64,000 nt of DNA, taken from assembly GCF_000237925.1 (NCBI RefSeq), contig NC_031497.1, positions 12,012,512 to 12,076,511 of the forward strand. Direction: 5' to 3'. The stretch is from Schistosoma mansoni (Eukaryota; Platyhelminthes; Trematoda; Strigeidida; Schistosomatidae). The notes under the pieces were generated by a model, which was not told the origin of the DNA, searched no databases, and saw nothing but the letters and a program-made list of their open reading frames with translations. Numbering within the stretch: the stretch's first letter is position 1; every line of letters starts with the position of its first letter. This document shows positions 22,378 to 33,386 of this stretch, piece after piece. Made by a program: the position numbers and the translations under genes.

Positions 22378-24243
22378 TTGTTTTATGTTAGAGACAGAAA
22401 CTCTGGCTTGAATTTCTTGGTGGATACTGGCGCTGCTCTTAGCATCATCCCTCAAAATAAAACTGAGATTAGTCGAGAAACATCATCAATTACACTTCAA
22501 GCTGCAAATAAAACTAAAATTGCGACATTTGGGCAGAAAAACTTAACCCTAGATTTGGGGTTCAGGAGGCAATTCCCTTGGGTTTTCACGGTAGCCGACT
22601 TAGATCTGGCAATACTGGGGATGGACTTTCTAGAGAGATACGAATTTCTAGTTGACACCAAGAAACGGCGATTAACACTAAAAGAAACTTCGTATTACAC
22701 AAAAGGCAAAGAAAGTCACATCAGCTCTCTTAACTTGATTCAAACTCCTCCAGTAACAACAGCGAAATTCCAAGATATACTCGCGGAATTTCCAAACTTA
22801 ACTAAACCAAACCCACAGCCTTCTAAAGACAAACTAAAAGTAAGTCACACTATCAAAACCGAAGGTGCACCGGTTTTTGCAAAACCCAGGAGACTAGCAC
22901 CAGATAAGCTCAAAATCGCTAGGGCCGAGTTTGATTATATGCTACAACTGGGTATTATCCGTCCCTCCGATAGTCAATGGGCATCCCCTTTGCATATGGT
23001 CCCAAAGAAAAATGAAGGTGACTGGCGACCGTGCGGGGATTACAGAGCCCTCAACCGTCAAACCGTACCAGATAGGTACCCAATACCGCATATCCAAGAT
23101 TTCACAAACGGTTTACAGGGTATGAACATATTCACTAAAATTGACTTAGTCAGGGCATATCACAATATTCCAGTGGCTGATGAAGATATCCTCAAGACAG
23201 CTATTACAACACCCTTTGGCTTATTCGAGTTTGTACGCATGCCATTCGGCCTGAAAAATGCGGCACAGACATTTCAAAGATTCATAGACAATCTACTTCG
23301 AGATATGCCATTTGCGCAGGGGTATATAGACGACTTGTTAATTGCCAGCCCCGATTTGCAATCACACGAACAGCATGTAAAAACAGTGTTAAAAAGACTG
23401 GATGAACATGGAATAAACATACATCAAAGTAAGTGTGTTTTCGGTGTTCAAACTTTAGAATTTCTCGGTCACACAATAAGCTCAGAAGGGATTAAACCGA
23501 TCAAAAAAGAAGTAGACACCATTAAACAATATCCCATACCTAGTTCTCTAACACAACTGAGAAGTTTTCTAGGTCTAATTAACCTTTATCGCAGATTCAT
23601 ACCAGGTTGTGCACAATTAATGCAACCTTTGACAGATTCACTAAAAGGAAAACCAAAAGAATTCAAACTGTCTTCTGACGCTGTCGAAGCTATTAAACAG
23701 CTTAAAGATAAACTAGCTCAAGCAACTACGTTGATGTATCCGAATTCTCTTTCCCCACTTGCTTTGATGGTGGATGCTTCTGATAAAGCAGTAGGCGGTA
23801 CCCTTAACCAACTGGTTAAAAACGCCTGGAAACCAATTGCTTTCTTCTCAAAAAGACTCGCTCCAGCAGAGACAAGGTATTCTACCTTTGGGCGAGAACT
23901 TCTTGCAATCTACCTAACCATTAAACACTTCCGACACATGTTAGAAGGCAGGGAATTTATGGTCTTTATGGATCACAAACCACTAACGAATGCACTAAAA
24001 GCGAGAGCTGATAAATACTCACCTCGAGAAGTCCGACACCTTGACTATATATCACAGTTCACAAGCGATATCCGACATGTCAAAGGTCAGGACAATCAGG
24101 CGGCAGATGCTTTATCTAGGCTAGAAATAAACGTGCTACAGCAGTCTACAGTAAACTTCGAGACGTTGAGAAACGAACAGGAGCAGGATTTAGAATTACA
24201 AAACCTGCTTAAAACAAACAATTCAAGTCTTAATTTAAAATAG
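22327..24243 (+). CDS. pol: Gypsy Pol, protease-RT-RNase H part
   Basis: Read in the -1 frame after gag; the first ATG in frame is well inside, so expression by frameshift is likely. Aspartic protease: [10 protein letters not shown] (catalytic Asp codon at 22423). [51 protein letters not shown], and the catalytic YIDD at 23323-23334, then LEFLGHTIS. RNase [23 protein letters not shown] and VFMDHKPL, with all acidic residues present. Ends at TAG 24241-24243 after SSLNLK. The integrase continues in the same frame. Confidence 0.9.
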   Translation, partial: VTPPQVATTEEGRQNSRLFYVRDRNSGLNFLVDTGAALSIIPQNKTEISRETSSITLQAANKTKIATFGQKNLTLDLGFRRQFPWVFTVADLDLAILGMDFLERYEFLVDTKKRRLTLKETSYYTKGKESHISSLNLIQTPPVTTAKFQDILAEFPNLTKPNPQPSKDKLKVSHTIKTEGAPVFAKPRRLAPDKLKIARAEFDYMLQLGIIRPSDSQWASPLHMVPKKNEGDWRPCGDYRALNRQTVPDRYPIPHIQDFTNGLQGMNIFTKIDLVRAYHNIPVADEDILKTAITTPFGLFEFVRMPFGLKNAAQTFQRFIDNLLRDMPFAQGYIDDLLIASPDLQSHEQHVKTVLKRLDEHGINIHQSKCVFGVQTLEFLGHTISSEGIKPIKKEVDTIKQYPIPSSLTQLRSFLGLINLYRRFIPGCAQLMQPLTDSLKGKPKEFKLSSDAVEAIKQLKDKLAQATTLMYPNSLSPLALMVDASDKAVGGTLNQLVKNAWKPIAFFSKRLAPAETRYSTFGRELLAIYLTIKHFRHMLEGREFMVFMDHKPLTNALKARADKYSPREVRHLDYISQFTSDIRHVKGQDNQAADALSRLEINVLQQSTVNFETLRNEQEQDLELQNLLKTNNSSLNLK

Positions 24244-25464
24244 TTCCCATCACCTGTCGATGGTATTCTAATCTACTGTGACACGACCAAGGCAATGCCG
24301 CAACCTTTCGTTCCCAAAAGTATGCGAACGTTGATATATAATAACTTTCATTCTTTGTCTCATCCTGGCGCAAAAGCTTCAACAAAACTAATCAATGCCA
24401 GATATATATGGCCGAATTTACAGAAGAATGTACACAAATGGGTTGGAGAGTGTTCAGCATGTCAACAATCAAAGATAAATCGTCACACAAATTCACCCAT
24501 AGGTGTTTTCTCGCAACCAGATGCACGTTTTGCCCATGTGCATATCGACTTGGTAGGTCCTTTACCACGTTCAAACGGTTTTAATTATCTTTTTACATGC
24601 ATAGATCGATTTACCAGATTCCCTATAGCCATCCCGATAGCGGACATCACAGCGGAAACAGTAGCCAAAGTTTTCATGCAGAACTGGGTAACCATTTTTG
24701 GTACACCTATAACAATAACGACGGATAGAGGAGCGCAATTCGAATCCGAACTATTTAATAACTTGGCTAAACTTCTAGGCTCCAATAGGATACGCTGCAC
24801 TGCATATCATCCTCAGGCTAATGGGATGGTAGAACGTTTTCACCGTCAGCTAAAAACCGCTCTTATATCTCACTCAAACCCCAATCAGTGGACAGAATTC
24901 CTACCGTTAGTTATGTTGGGAATACGAACATCTGTCAAAACTGACGCACAGTGTTCAGCTGCGGAACTGGTTTTCGGAACAACTCTGAGACTACCAGGTG
25001 AATTTATTAACCCTAATACTAACAGTCAAAAACTTAATTTAGAAAATTATGTAGATCAACTACGGGACCACATGTCTAAACTTAAGCCGATTAATACTCG
25101 TGAACAATCGCGCGCCGTATATATACCTAAAGACCTAAGCAATTGCACGCACGTCTGGATAAGATGTGACAAAATAAAAGCACCACTCAGTCCTCCATTT
25201 GAAGGTCCTTTCAAAGTCGTCTCAAGAAAATCTAAATATTTCGTGATGGAAAAACATGGAAACATCGACACAGTAAGTATTGATAGGCTAAAGCCGGCTT
25301 ATCTAGATCATGAACCACCATACGTGTTGTTAGATCGTTTAACTGACAAATCCATTACGGAATCGAAATGTAAAGATGATAAATCTTTACAAATGACTAA
25401 AACGGTTCGCTGGGCACATCCGATTAGTCAGTCAAGGATGTTGACAGTTTCGGCTGCAGGATAA
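24244..25464 (+). CDS. pol: Gypsy Pol, integrase part (after an in-frame stop)
   Basis: In frame with the upstream pol ORF, separated only by one TAG. The HHCC zinc finger (NNFHSLSHPG ... GECSACQQSK) precedes the DDE core: Asp in HVHIDLVGPL, Asp in ITTDRGAQF and Glu in NGMVERFHRQLK. It ends with a chromodomain-less tail (FEGPFKVVSRKSKYFV ... RWAHPISQ). No other damage. Without read-through or reversion the integrase would not be made from this copy; the first internal ATG is at 24295. Confidence 0.9.
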   Translation, partial: FPSPVDGILIYCDTTKAMPQPFVPKSMRTLIYNNFHSLSHPGAKASTKLINARYIWPNLQKNVHKWVGECSACQQSKINRHTNSPIGVFSQPDARFAHVHIDLVGPLPRSNGFNYLFTCIDRFTRFPIAIPIADITAETVAKVFMQNWVTIFGTPITITTDRGAQFESELFNNLAKLLGSNRIRCTAYHPQANGMVERFHRQLKTALISHSNPNQWTEFLPLVMLGIRTSVKTDAQCSAAELVFGTTLRLPGEFINPNTNSQKLNLENYVDQLRDHMSKLKPINTREQSRAVYIPKDLSNCTHVWIRCDKIKAPLSPPFEGPFKVVSRKSKYFVMEKHGNIDTVSIDRLKPAYLDHEPPYVLLDRLTDKSITESKCKDDKSLQMTKTVRWAHPISQSRMLTVSAAG

Positions 25465-26715
25465 ATCTAACCACGTAGCTAATCAGACCCTGCATCTACG
25501 TAAAAATAATGTTTCATCACTCTTTCGTTTACAAACCCAAGACACTTGCGATTAAGAGAAACAGTTAGAGTTTAGAATGGGAGAATACTATTAGGCGATA
25601 CATGCGTCCCTGATTATGTGTCAAATCTAACAAAGTGAAATGACAAATCATCCTCATCAGAGGCGGGCAATTCATCTGAAATGGATCATCTAATTATTTT
25701 CACCAATCCGTCACATAGCGTGGTCTTCTATGCTTGAGATTAATAAAAATTCATACGAATTTCAAACATATAAAGAATCAAGCATGGCAGAACATCTAAC
25801 CAGCTGCTCACGAAGTAAAAGCTGCCTAACATTCTAGTTGTTTGCAGTCAACGTAAAGGTACCTCAAGTACTTGGTACTGTGCAGATTAGCGAGGATATA
25901 AGAAAGTAAAGGATAAGAGAGAGAAAGATGAACTGGTGGTTCAGCAAGCTCACAAAATCCCATACAAGATTGCGTGCTTTGGATTTCACGCGAAAATATG
26001 TCATAATCTATCTTACACCTCGTCAGTCAACTCAAGCGTGCCAGCATAATGCATTTTTTGTGGTTGCTTGTGAGATTACGATAGATAGGGTTTTGAAGGG
26101 TCCATTTCATCATCCTTTCTCACGTAAAGGTGCCATAAAGTGAAGATAAGATGAAAATATTATTTATAGGCTTCTTTAATCTTCTCTTAACTAATTGTGA
26201 TACACTTTAAGCTCAAGATACGCCGGTCTAAATATACCAGTCTGAAACGAAGTGTATATCGCCATTACAGGCGATCTGTGTGTATGGTCGGGGACATTTT
26301 CAAGTTGGATAGGAATTGTTTGAGCTCTTAGTTCACTCCAACTTCAGGCTGAAGGGACGCCCCATCCAATCGGAACTGGATGGAGCCCTCTAGAATATCA
26401 ACGTTGCATGCTACGATTGGACAATAGTATAACTTACCTCCTTGAAGATTGGCTGTATTATAACGATGTTATAGTCAACGCTAATATCTGTAAATACCCA
26501 TGTACTTCTGTCCATTTATGGTTCTTACCCAACAATTACTTCCCCTGCTTCTTCTGATTTGCGGATGTGGAGTTATTCACTTTCTAGCACCGTTAGTTGT
26601 GCATCGTATTCTGTTATAATCAAGTACAGAACGTAATACTGGTAACGAGGTGTACTAGTGGCAACGCCAGTTACTGTTGACCATGTAAAGTCTTAGTTTG
26701 AACGTCAGAAAAACG
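25465..26715. other. Downstream of gypsy, nothing recognised
   Basis: A purine run (AGAATGGGAG near 25576) could be a polypurine tract, but no sequence matching the candidate 5' LTR was found. The ORF at 25928-26143 is unsupported. Confidence 0.35.
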
Positions 26716-27045
26716 GTATTGTAGAGGTAAATAAATCCCTAAAATCAATAACTCTGTAAGTGTTCGACATTGGATGCCAACTACGTTAGTTTTAATGAAC
26801 TCACCTAACTGAAGGCGCTAGGTCATGCATCCGCACCAGATCACGAGTGGGAACACCATGCTCAACATCCCCTGCAATCACTCGCCAGATTAGATCAGCC
26901 GATTCTCGATATATTGATGGTCTATCAAATATATCTTGGAACCTCCTCGATTCTTACTTTTGGTTTTGCTAGGTGGGTACGATTTATGAAGGAAGGTGTT
27001 ACTGGTTAAGGCGTTGTCAAACTTTGAATACCCGTGGCATGTTCG
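26716..27045 (-). repeat. Unclassified 320-bp repeat, copy A
   Basis: Starts TAGAGGTAAATAAATCCC and ends near GTTGTCAAACTTTGAATAC. It shares with copies B and C: GTGTTCGACATT, GGTCATGCATCCG, AGATCACG, CGATATATTGAT, ATCAAATATAT and GGTGTTACTGGT, in the same order. Copy B has a 78-codon minus-strand ORF, which is why the strand is given as minus, but the orientation is uncertain. Confidence 0.75.
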
Positions 27046-27670
27046 ATATGAACAGTTCAAACTTCATATCCTGGAATTCTGAAACAAACAAGTGATTCAT
27101 CTAACCCTGATATAGATTCCATCTTTAATTATATTCATCGACTTTGTTTCGACTGTTTGGTTGGTATCATTTTCATATTCTGGTTCCAAAAATATGAAGA
27201 TTTATTTGGGGTCGTCTTCAACAAAGTTTGCGACTCCATCAATGTCTGAATACTCTTTGGAGAACTTGGCACGGTTAGACGCAAACTTTACATTACGCCT
27301 CCCCTTTCAAAAAATCAAAAATAGTATTTATTCAGTACAACAATTGACATCCCATCTTAAATCTTTGCTAACCAGTCATCTATGCTTCATATCCGTTATC
27401 AGTTACCCATAATAAGAAAACCTGGTGATGATGACTAAGTGCAATATGTGGGTTTAGTAAATCGCGAATGTAAGTTGTTTAAAATATCAACAATGACAGA
27501 TCATTTGAGTGTTGTGTGATTGTATGCAGTTTCCAATCTGCTGAAGACGCAGACACCAGAAGCAGAACTTTGAGTAAACTCCAGGTGTCTGAACAGAACA
27601 CTACAAGAAGTAACCACGAAATGTTAGAGATTGGTAAACTTTAAACACTATATTAGGAGGCCATAGGTGT
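27046..27670. other. Nothing recognised
   Basis: AT-rich sequence with a short unsupported ORF (27161-27412). Confidence 0.35.
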
Positions 27671-28752
27671 ATGTTGTATGCTAGAAACATGATTAACGCT
27701 CATGAAAACCATCTTGCACAGACAACCAACCCTCATCTCTATGCTGGTCATGTGCACGTTGGCATTACCGAAAGTTTTGTTCATATAAAGATCATCGTTG
27801 CACCAAATTTCACCCTAAGGGACATAAAGAAACCAGCTGTAGAAAAAGAACCCCTCATCGTCATTTACCGAAACCGTATCTCGAAAAATACCGATTTGTT
27901 GCAACAAATAACGAATTATTGTTGTCTCATGGCCGATAAGGAATTTTTCGCCAAACAAGATATTTAACTATGAACATTGATATACACCGTATCGTCTTCA
28001 ATTTTAGACAGCATCTGATGTTACTCTTACGAGCTCAGAAGTTTGAAACACCTCCACTTCACCTAAAGACGCAACTTGCACACAAAGCCTCTAGGCGAAA
28101 GTTAAATATTGTTGGAAAGGTATTCTGCACTGCTTCTAAAGGTAATGCAACAGTGTGTGCAACAGCATACTTTAAGAAGAATTCGGAACCCGATTTATTG
28201 AGGTTATATCTAATAGAAACACCAAAATGGACAGACCATTCGGTTAAAAACACCTGCAGCCGAGTCAGAACCCATAACCCCTTGGAAGAAAACCAGATGA
28301 ACGCAGTTTTACAAAAACATCACCACGTGTTTGCAGAAAGATTGCTAAAATGCACAAAACCTAAGGCGTTTCAAACCTTCAGATCTGGAAATACACCGTC
28401 TATCGTCCCAAATGACCTATGCCTTATTGCTGTCCTTACAGTGGTTGAACAGGGACTGTAGCGGCCCCAGAAAATGCGTATTTTTAAACCTGTGAATTTT
28501 TTATATCGGGCTGCATCAATCGTGGTGGTCTAGAAATCTGACGGCGGCTTTCGCTTATGTACAGAGTACCCCAACTGACTACATGAAGCTCTAGAGTCAC
28601 ACAAGTGTCTCTTACCTTTACCTGCAGATCTTTTTGCAAAGTTGGACGGCGGCAAGTACTTTACAAAACTGGATTTATCAGATGTCTGTTTAAAAATTCC
28701 TGTAACTAGTGAAATTATAGATCACTCGATCAATACACACAAGGGTTTGTTC
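27671..28752 (+). pseudogene. Second Ty3/gypsy fragment: protease region and RT N-terminus
   Basis: 27970-28461 reads KASRRKLNIVGKVFC and ATAYFKKNSEPDLLRL, like the C-terminal part of a gypsy protease, then LQKHHHVFAERLLKCTKPKA, the linker before RT. Beyond TAG 28459 the frames give ASIVVV.KSDGGFRLC and DLFAKLDGGKYFTKLDLSD, a gypsy RT. The RT is cut at about 28752 by repeat copy B. Different from the element at 21-25 kb; it resembles the Boudicca-type group. Heavily mutated. Confidence 0.75.
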
Positions 28753-29085
28753 CTATTGTAGCTGTAAATAAATCCCCAAACTCAATAGCTCATTAAGTGT
28801 TCGACATTTGATGCTGACCACGTTGTTTAAGTAGACTTGCCTAACTGAAGGCTTTCGGTCATGCATCCGTATCAGATCACGTTTCGAACCTGCGTGGGAC
28901 ACTGCTCCTACGTTCACTATCCAGATTAGATCAAACGCTTCGCGATATATTGACAACGTATCAAATATATCCTTCCTACATCTTTGCATCTGACTTCTGG
29001 TTTCATTCGGTTGGGGGAAGCTTCGTATATAGAAGGTGCTACTGGTAGCAGGTTGTAAAATCAGAATACTAGTCGTATCTTCACT
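28753..29085 (-). repeat. Unclassified 320-bp repeat, copy B
   Basis: Inserted into the gypsy RT directly after HKGLFL. It starts TAGCTGTAAATAAATCCCC and ends near GTAAAATCAGAATACTAG. It contains a minus-strand ORF (28753-28989) with KDIFDTLSIYREAFDLI; the corresponding DNA (GACATATTTGATGG.TTATC) is also seen in copy C. Confidence 0.8.
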
Positions 29086-29199
29086 ATATTACCGACTACC
29101 CTTTGGAGTGAGGACGGCATCCTCCGTCTTCGAGCAAATTATGGATGTCATATTACAGGGTGCCTCATTGGTGGGCGGGAGTTCAAGGAATAGTTGATG

Positions 29200-31400
29200 A
29201 AGCTCTTAAGAGTCCAGTAACAAGGTTATTAGCCTTTTGAGTTTGCTAAAAGTATCACAGTTACGGATAGGTATTGGCAACCTGTCCCACAATAAACTAT
29301 ACCGCACTGTAAAACAACGCATTTGTCTTTGGTGTTCTGCGGTAAATAGTGTAAATGCGTTGTTTCTTAGTCTATGGACTGCGTCATGTATCATAGTTTG
29401 GCAGGAGGTTAGGTATGGAAGTCCATTTATTGCTTTGTAGAGAAATATCAGATTGTTTTTTAGCCTACGGTACTACCAAGGTTCTAAAATGAGGTGCTTA
29501 CATCTATCTGTGTAGTCTAGCGTGTAGTCACTTCCTAGCAGTTGGCGCGAGAAGCGTCTTTGAACTCCTTCTACTCTTATTTTGTCTGTGGTATTCATAT
29601 TAGAGAAGATAAAAGTTCAGTATTCAAGGGATGGTCGTACACATATTTTGTAAAGGGTAAGCTTAGCCTCTGTTGTGAAGGAATTTTTCGTTATGAAACC
29701 AATTAGCCGTCTAGCTTAATAGATAATAGAGGGGGCACGTTCTTCAAAGTTAAGGCTTCCTGTGTAATTGATTTTTAGATCGTGTGCTGAATTAAGTGTC
29801 TGGATTCTACTTTTATTTAAGTAAAGTTTTAGTTCATATAGATGTTTTTCCAAAATGCATGATCCCGCACTTGTTGAGGTCACACGGTAATGGCCACTTT
29901 TCGCTCCAGATAGTTAGGTTATTGAGGTCATTTTGAACCAGGGATAAACTTCACTTAGAGCCTCAGGCTTATAGCTGAATAATATTTTGAGATCATCTGT
30001 ATATAAGCATGATTTCTCAAATTTTATGATGTTGCATATATCGTTTATATACATAAGAAACAAAAGTGGATATAATACACTTTCCTGGACGACTCCACTA
30101 ATTATTGATCTAGATGATGAGAGACAGTGATGGTAATTCACCGTTTGTTTACGTTCCGTTAAGAGTGAAACAAACCATGAACAGAGTGGGTTGTTGATTC
30201 CGAAGAACCGTAGTTTGACCAGAAGCCTTTTTTGTGCGACCTTATCAAAAGCTTTCTTGAAGTCTAAAAATAGGACTGATACACAGAGCTCATTGTCTCG
30301 TTTCAGAGTTATGTAATTCAGCTAGTCTACCAGGCATGTATTACATGATCTGGGTCTAGGAAATCCATTCTGGGAGACCGAGATGCGATTATTAGTAATC
30401 AGATGTTGGACTACCGCCACCTTAACTACTTTTTCCATTACTCTAAAAACCACTGGTGTTATGTTTATGAGTCGGTAATTTTCAACGTTTGATTCAGGTC
30501 CTGTTTTAATTTTGTTAATGATATGTGTAGTTTTCCAGGCAGTGAGGTAACACACTGTAAAGAGTGATATCGGGAATACTTTGTGAACTAAAAAACACAT
30601 CATCACCTCCACGTTTTAGCATGCTAGCCAGAATAACATGTGGTCCATCCGTGTTGGATTATTTCAGTGTGCTAATTGCTTTGGAAATATTCTGTACAGT
30701 AAAGTCTACATTAGTGATTTCACAGGAAGGTACTGGGATCAGTTCTGAATCACTTAGTGGTTTTTCGTTAGTTAATGAGAAATAAAAGTGATCACTACAT
30801 AGTTTCGTAACAATTTTAGGCTCTTGGTATGCTTGTCTGTCTTTAATAAATATGTTCCCCCTCAATTTATAACGTTTATTTTGAAAGAGTGTGATGAGTG
30901 AAGAGGAGTTATTATTAAGTTTGACAGCACGTTTTTCCCGTTCAACTGTTTTTTGTGTACGTATTGCCTCTGTTCGGACAAGTATTTCTGTCATCGTTAC
31001 TAAAGTAGAAAAGTCACTTAAGTTGTGTAATCGAGTACAATATCTTTGAAGACATCTTCGTGTGCCGACCGTTATATACATATCATTAGAGAACTTAGGT
31101 CCCCAGTATTCTAAAGGCGCGATTTTGTTGACGATACTCCTGATGTTGTGTGTCGGTATTGTTTGCAGTAGAAAACGTTCCAATCAACCTTGCAATAGTT
31201 TATACGAAGTGTTACAGTTTTACGTTTACCAGTTGTGGTTTTTATACTGATGCTACATATGATAGTGTTATGGTTACTACCTGTAAACGTTTTTCCAGGA
31301 CTGATTGAAAAGACAGTGCAAAACGTTCTGTACAAATTGCGTGTGACGTTTGGGACGTGGATCAAACACATTAACCGAATCCACAAAAAAGTACAGTGAA
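29200..31400 (-). mobile_element. CR1-like element, degraded, antisense
   Basis: In minus-strand order: 31183-30659 carries a pre-RT region (NNNSSSLITLFQNKRYKLRG, KIVTKLCSDHFYFSL); 30612-30322 carries RT motifs (INKIKTGPESNVENYRLINI, ISVSQNGFPRPRSC); 30141-29914 carries SGVVQESVLYPLLFLMYIND and CLYTDDLKILFS, with TDD where ADD is expected; 29394-29206 is the C-terminus (MRCFTVRYSLLWDRLPIPIR). Several stops and frameshifts. It is a different CR1 subfamily from the 8-16 kb copy. Confidence 0.8.
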
Positions 31401-31867
31401 CAAGGTAGATATACAAGTAAGTCTTCCACTGGATAAAATCATAGATACTCCAGTGATGGGAAAATAGAAGGATATAATGAAGAAAAGTAGGAGGAAAATT
31501 CTGAGTCTGAGGATGCCAAGAAAGATGGGCTGCAGTTCAAGGTTTACTTAAAACGTTGATTTATTTGTAAGGGTTGTATTGGCATTTATAATAAGATCTG
31601 CACATTTAAAAAGGTGCACAGCTGTGACTTCAATGACGATCTTCTGTACGATGATATCGTCATACAACTAAACATACTGGTTAAGACCTACTAGGAAGTA
31701 AATAAGTCTGACATTTTACCGACCGAATCCTGATTACACATTTTCAGGTCTTTTATGTGTCATTGGTAAATTAATCTCCCAGTGTTACTTATTAAACACT
31801 CATCACTCTGATCTGATATCAGATTGGCGTAACTACTTTGGATCTATGTGTAGGTCACAGAAATACG
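31401..31867. other. Nothing recognised
   Basis: No ORF or known repeat seen. Confidence 0.35.
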
Positions 31868-32200
31868 TGTAGCGGTAAATAATTCCTCGAAATCAATAGC
31901 TCTGCGAATGCTCGACATTGAACGCTGACGACATTAGTTTTAGTGGACTCGTTTAGCTGAAGGCGCTCAGTCATGCATCCGTCCCAGATCACGTTACAGA
32001 ACAACGTGAGAAACATTTCCTACGATCATTAGTCAGATTACATCAGTCACTTCTCGATATATTGATAACCCATCAAATATGTCCTCCAACATCCTCGCTT
32101 CTGACTTCTGATTTTAACTGGGTGGAAGCGATTTGATTATAGGTGTTACTGGTAAAGATTTGTCAAACTACAATAATGGTGGTATCTTCATAAGCTTTAT
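31868..32200 (-). repeat. Unclassified 320-bp repeat, copy C
   Basis: Starts GTAGCGGTAAATAATTCC. It has TGCTCGACATTGAACGCTG, CAGTCATGCATCCGTCCC, TCTCGATATATTGATAACCC and AGGTGTTACTGGTAAAG in the same order as copies A and B. Confidence 0.75.
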
Positions 32201-33386
32201 TGCTCCCCTTACTGAATGTTATCAATGCAAATGTTCTAACCTCCACTTCAATAGTTTTAGTGATTTACGCTTAAGTGGTGGAACACACTGAAGACTATAA
32301 CAGTTGTATTGGCCAGACTGGATGGTCCTTACGTGTGGAAAATTTGAGTACTATGGTGTTTTTAAGATTTCCAGTTGGGTCCAGCTGGAGTTTAAAAGAG
32401 GAGAATCACGACTAAATATCAAAATCACTAAAGGATATGAGGCAATTTCTTACCACTGATCCCTTGAAATTATTTCCAGAAATGAGTTCAAGAAAAGTCG
32501 TCTACCACTACATTGTCCTCCTAAGAACCATGAAATTTGCTCGAGATAAAAGAAGACATGAGGTTTTAGTGACTTGACCCTCAAAAAGAATTCCTCTTAT
32601 TCCATAAACTGATTAAACAAATTGTATATATTCCCAACAATAAATGACAGAGGTGAAAGATGGAGATGATCTTTGTGAATGGACGTGGTCTTATCTAATT
32701 AGACAGGAACGGCATGATTTAGCTTACGTCGAAGTTGCTCTTCGCGACTAGTGCCGAACGTGGATAAGTCCTTCACGCCACCCAGGATCTGTTGTTATCT
32801 CGATGACGGCAAAAAAAGATGTTATGGAAGAAACGTATTGTTAAGAAAGGGTTGAGGAAACAGAGTGGTACCACTACAGCATTAGCCTCTCCATGACATG
32901 CATTTTTATCCACATTGGTCATTCGTGACCCTGAAGACGTTCGACAGACTGTCCAACTATTCACTTATTATGTAACATAGGGATGTTTTAGATATGAATA
33001 GAGCTGAGTTAGGTTTTACCGGGACTACAGGAACTAAACGTTCACCAAGTCGTCTTATATTTGTACTCAATTCGCTCATGGGGAACGATGATAAGGATTT
33101 ACGAAGCCTTCCAGACTAAATTAAGTGCAAAAGAAGAATGAATTTAACTGGTCACGAGCAGGTAGGCGTACATACCGGTTCAACTGAAACACAACTTACT
33201 GTAGAGATCCTCTATGGAAAGCACGTAATGTATAACTTTAGATAAAACTGCTGGGACAATCGTACAATTTCTTTCATGAACTTTCCACCACACAGCTTTC
33301 GTTTGACGGCAGACCAGTGTTATTGAAAGGACATAAATATAGGCGTATCTTCTCTTCACCTTCAGAGACCTAATTGACGGGGTGAT
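32201..33386. other. Nothing recognised
   Basis: No gene or recognised TE protein. Short ORFs such as 32773-32964 (minus) are unsupported. Confidence 0.35.

Larger units (their letters stand above)
21020..25464 (+). mobile_element. Ty3/gypsy LTR retrotransposon, nearly intact coding region
   Basis: gag (21485-22330), a -1 frameshift into pol, then protease, RT, RNase H and integrase to 25464. All catalytic motifs are intact. The only lesion seen is TAG at 24241-24243. The Gag CHCC motif suggests the CsRn1/Boudicca-type group. No 3' LTR was recognised in the next 1.2 kb. Confidence 0.9.

Noticed and set aside
22150-25271. Minus-strand ORFs opposite gag and pol
   Set aside because: Shadows of an undamaged gypsy coding region; their sequences match no family.
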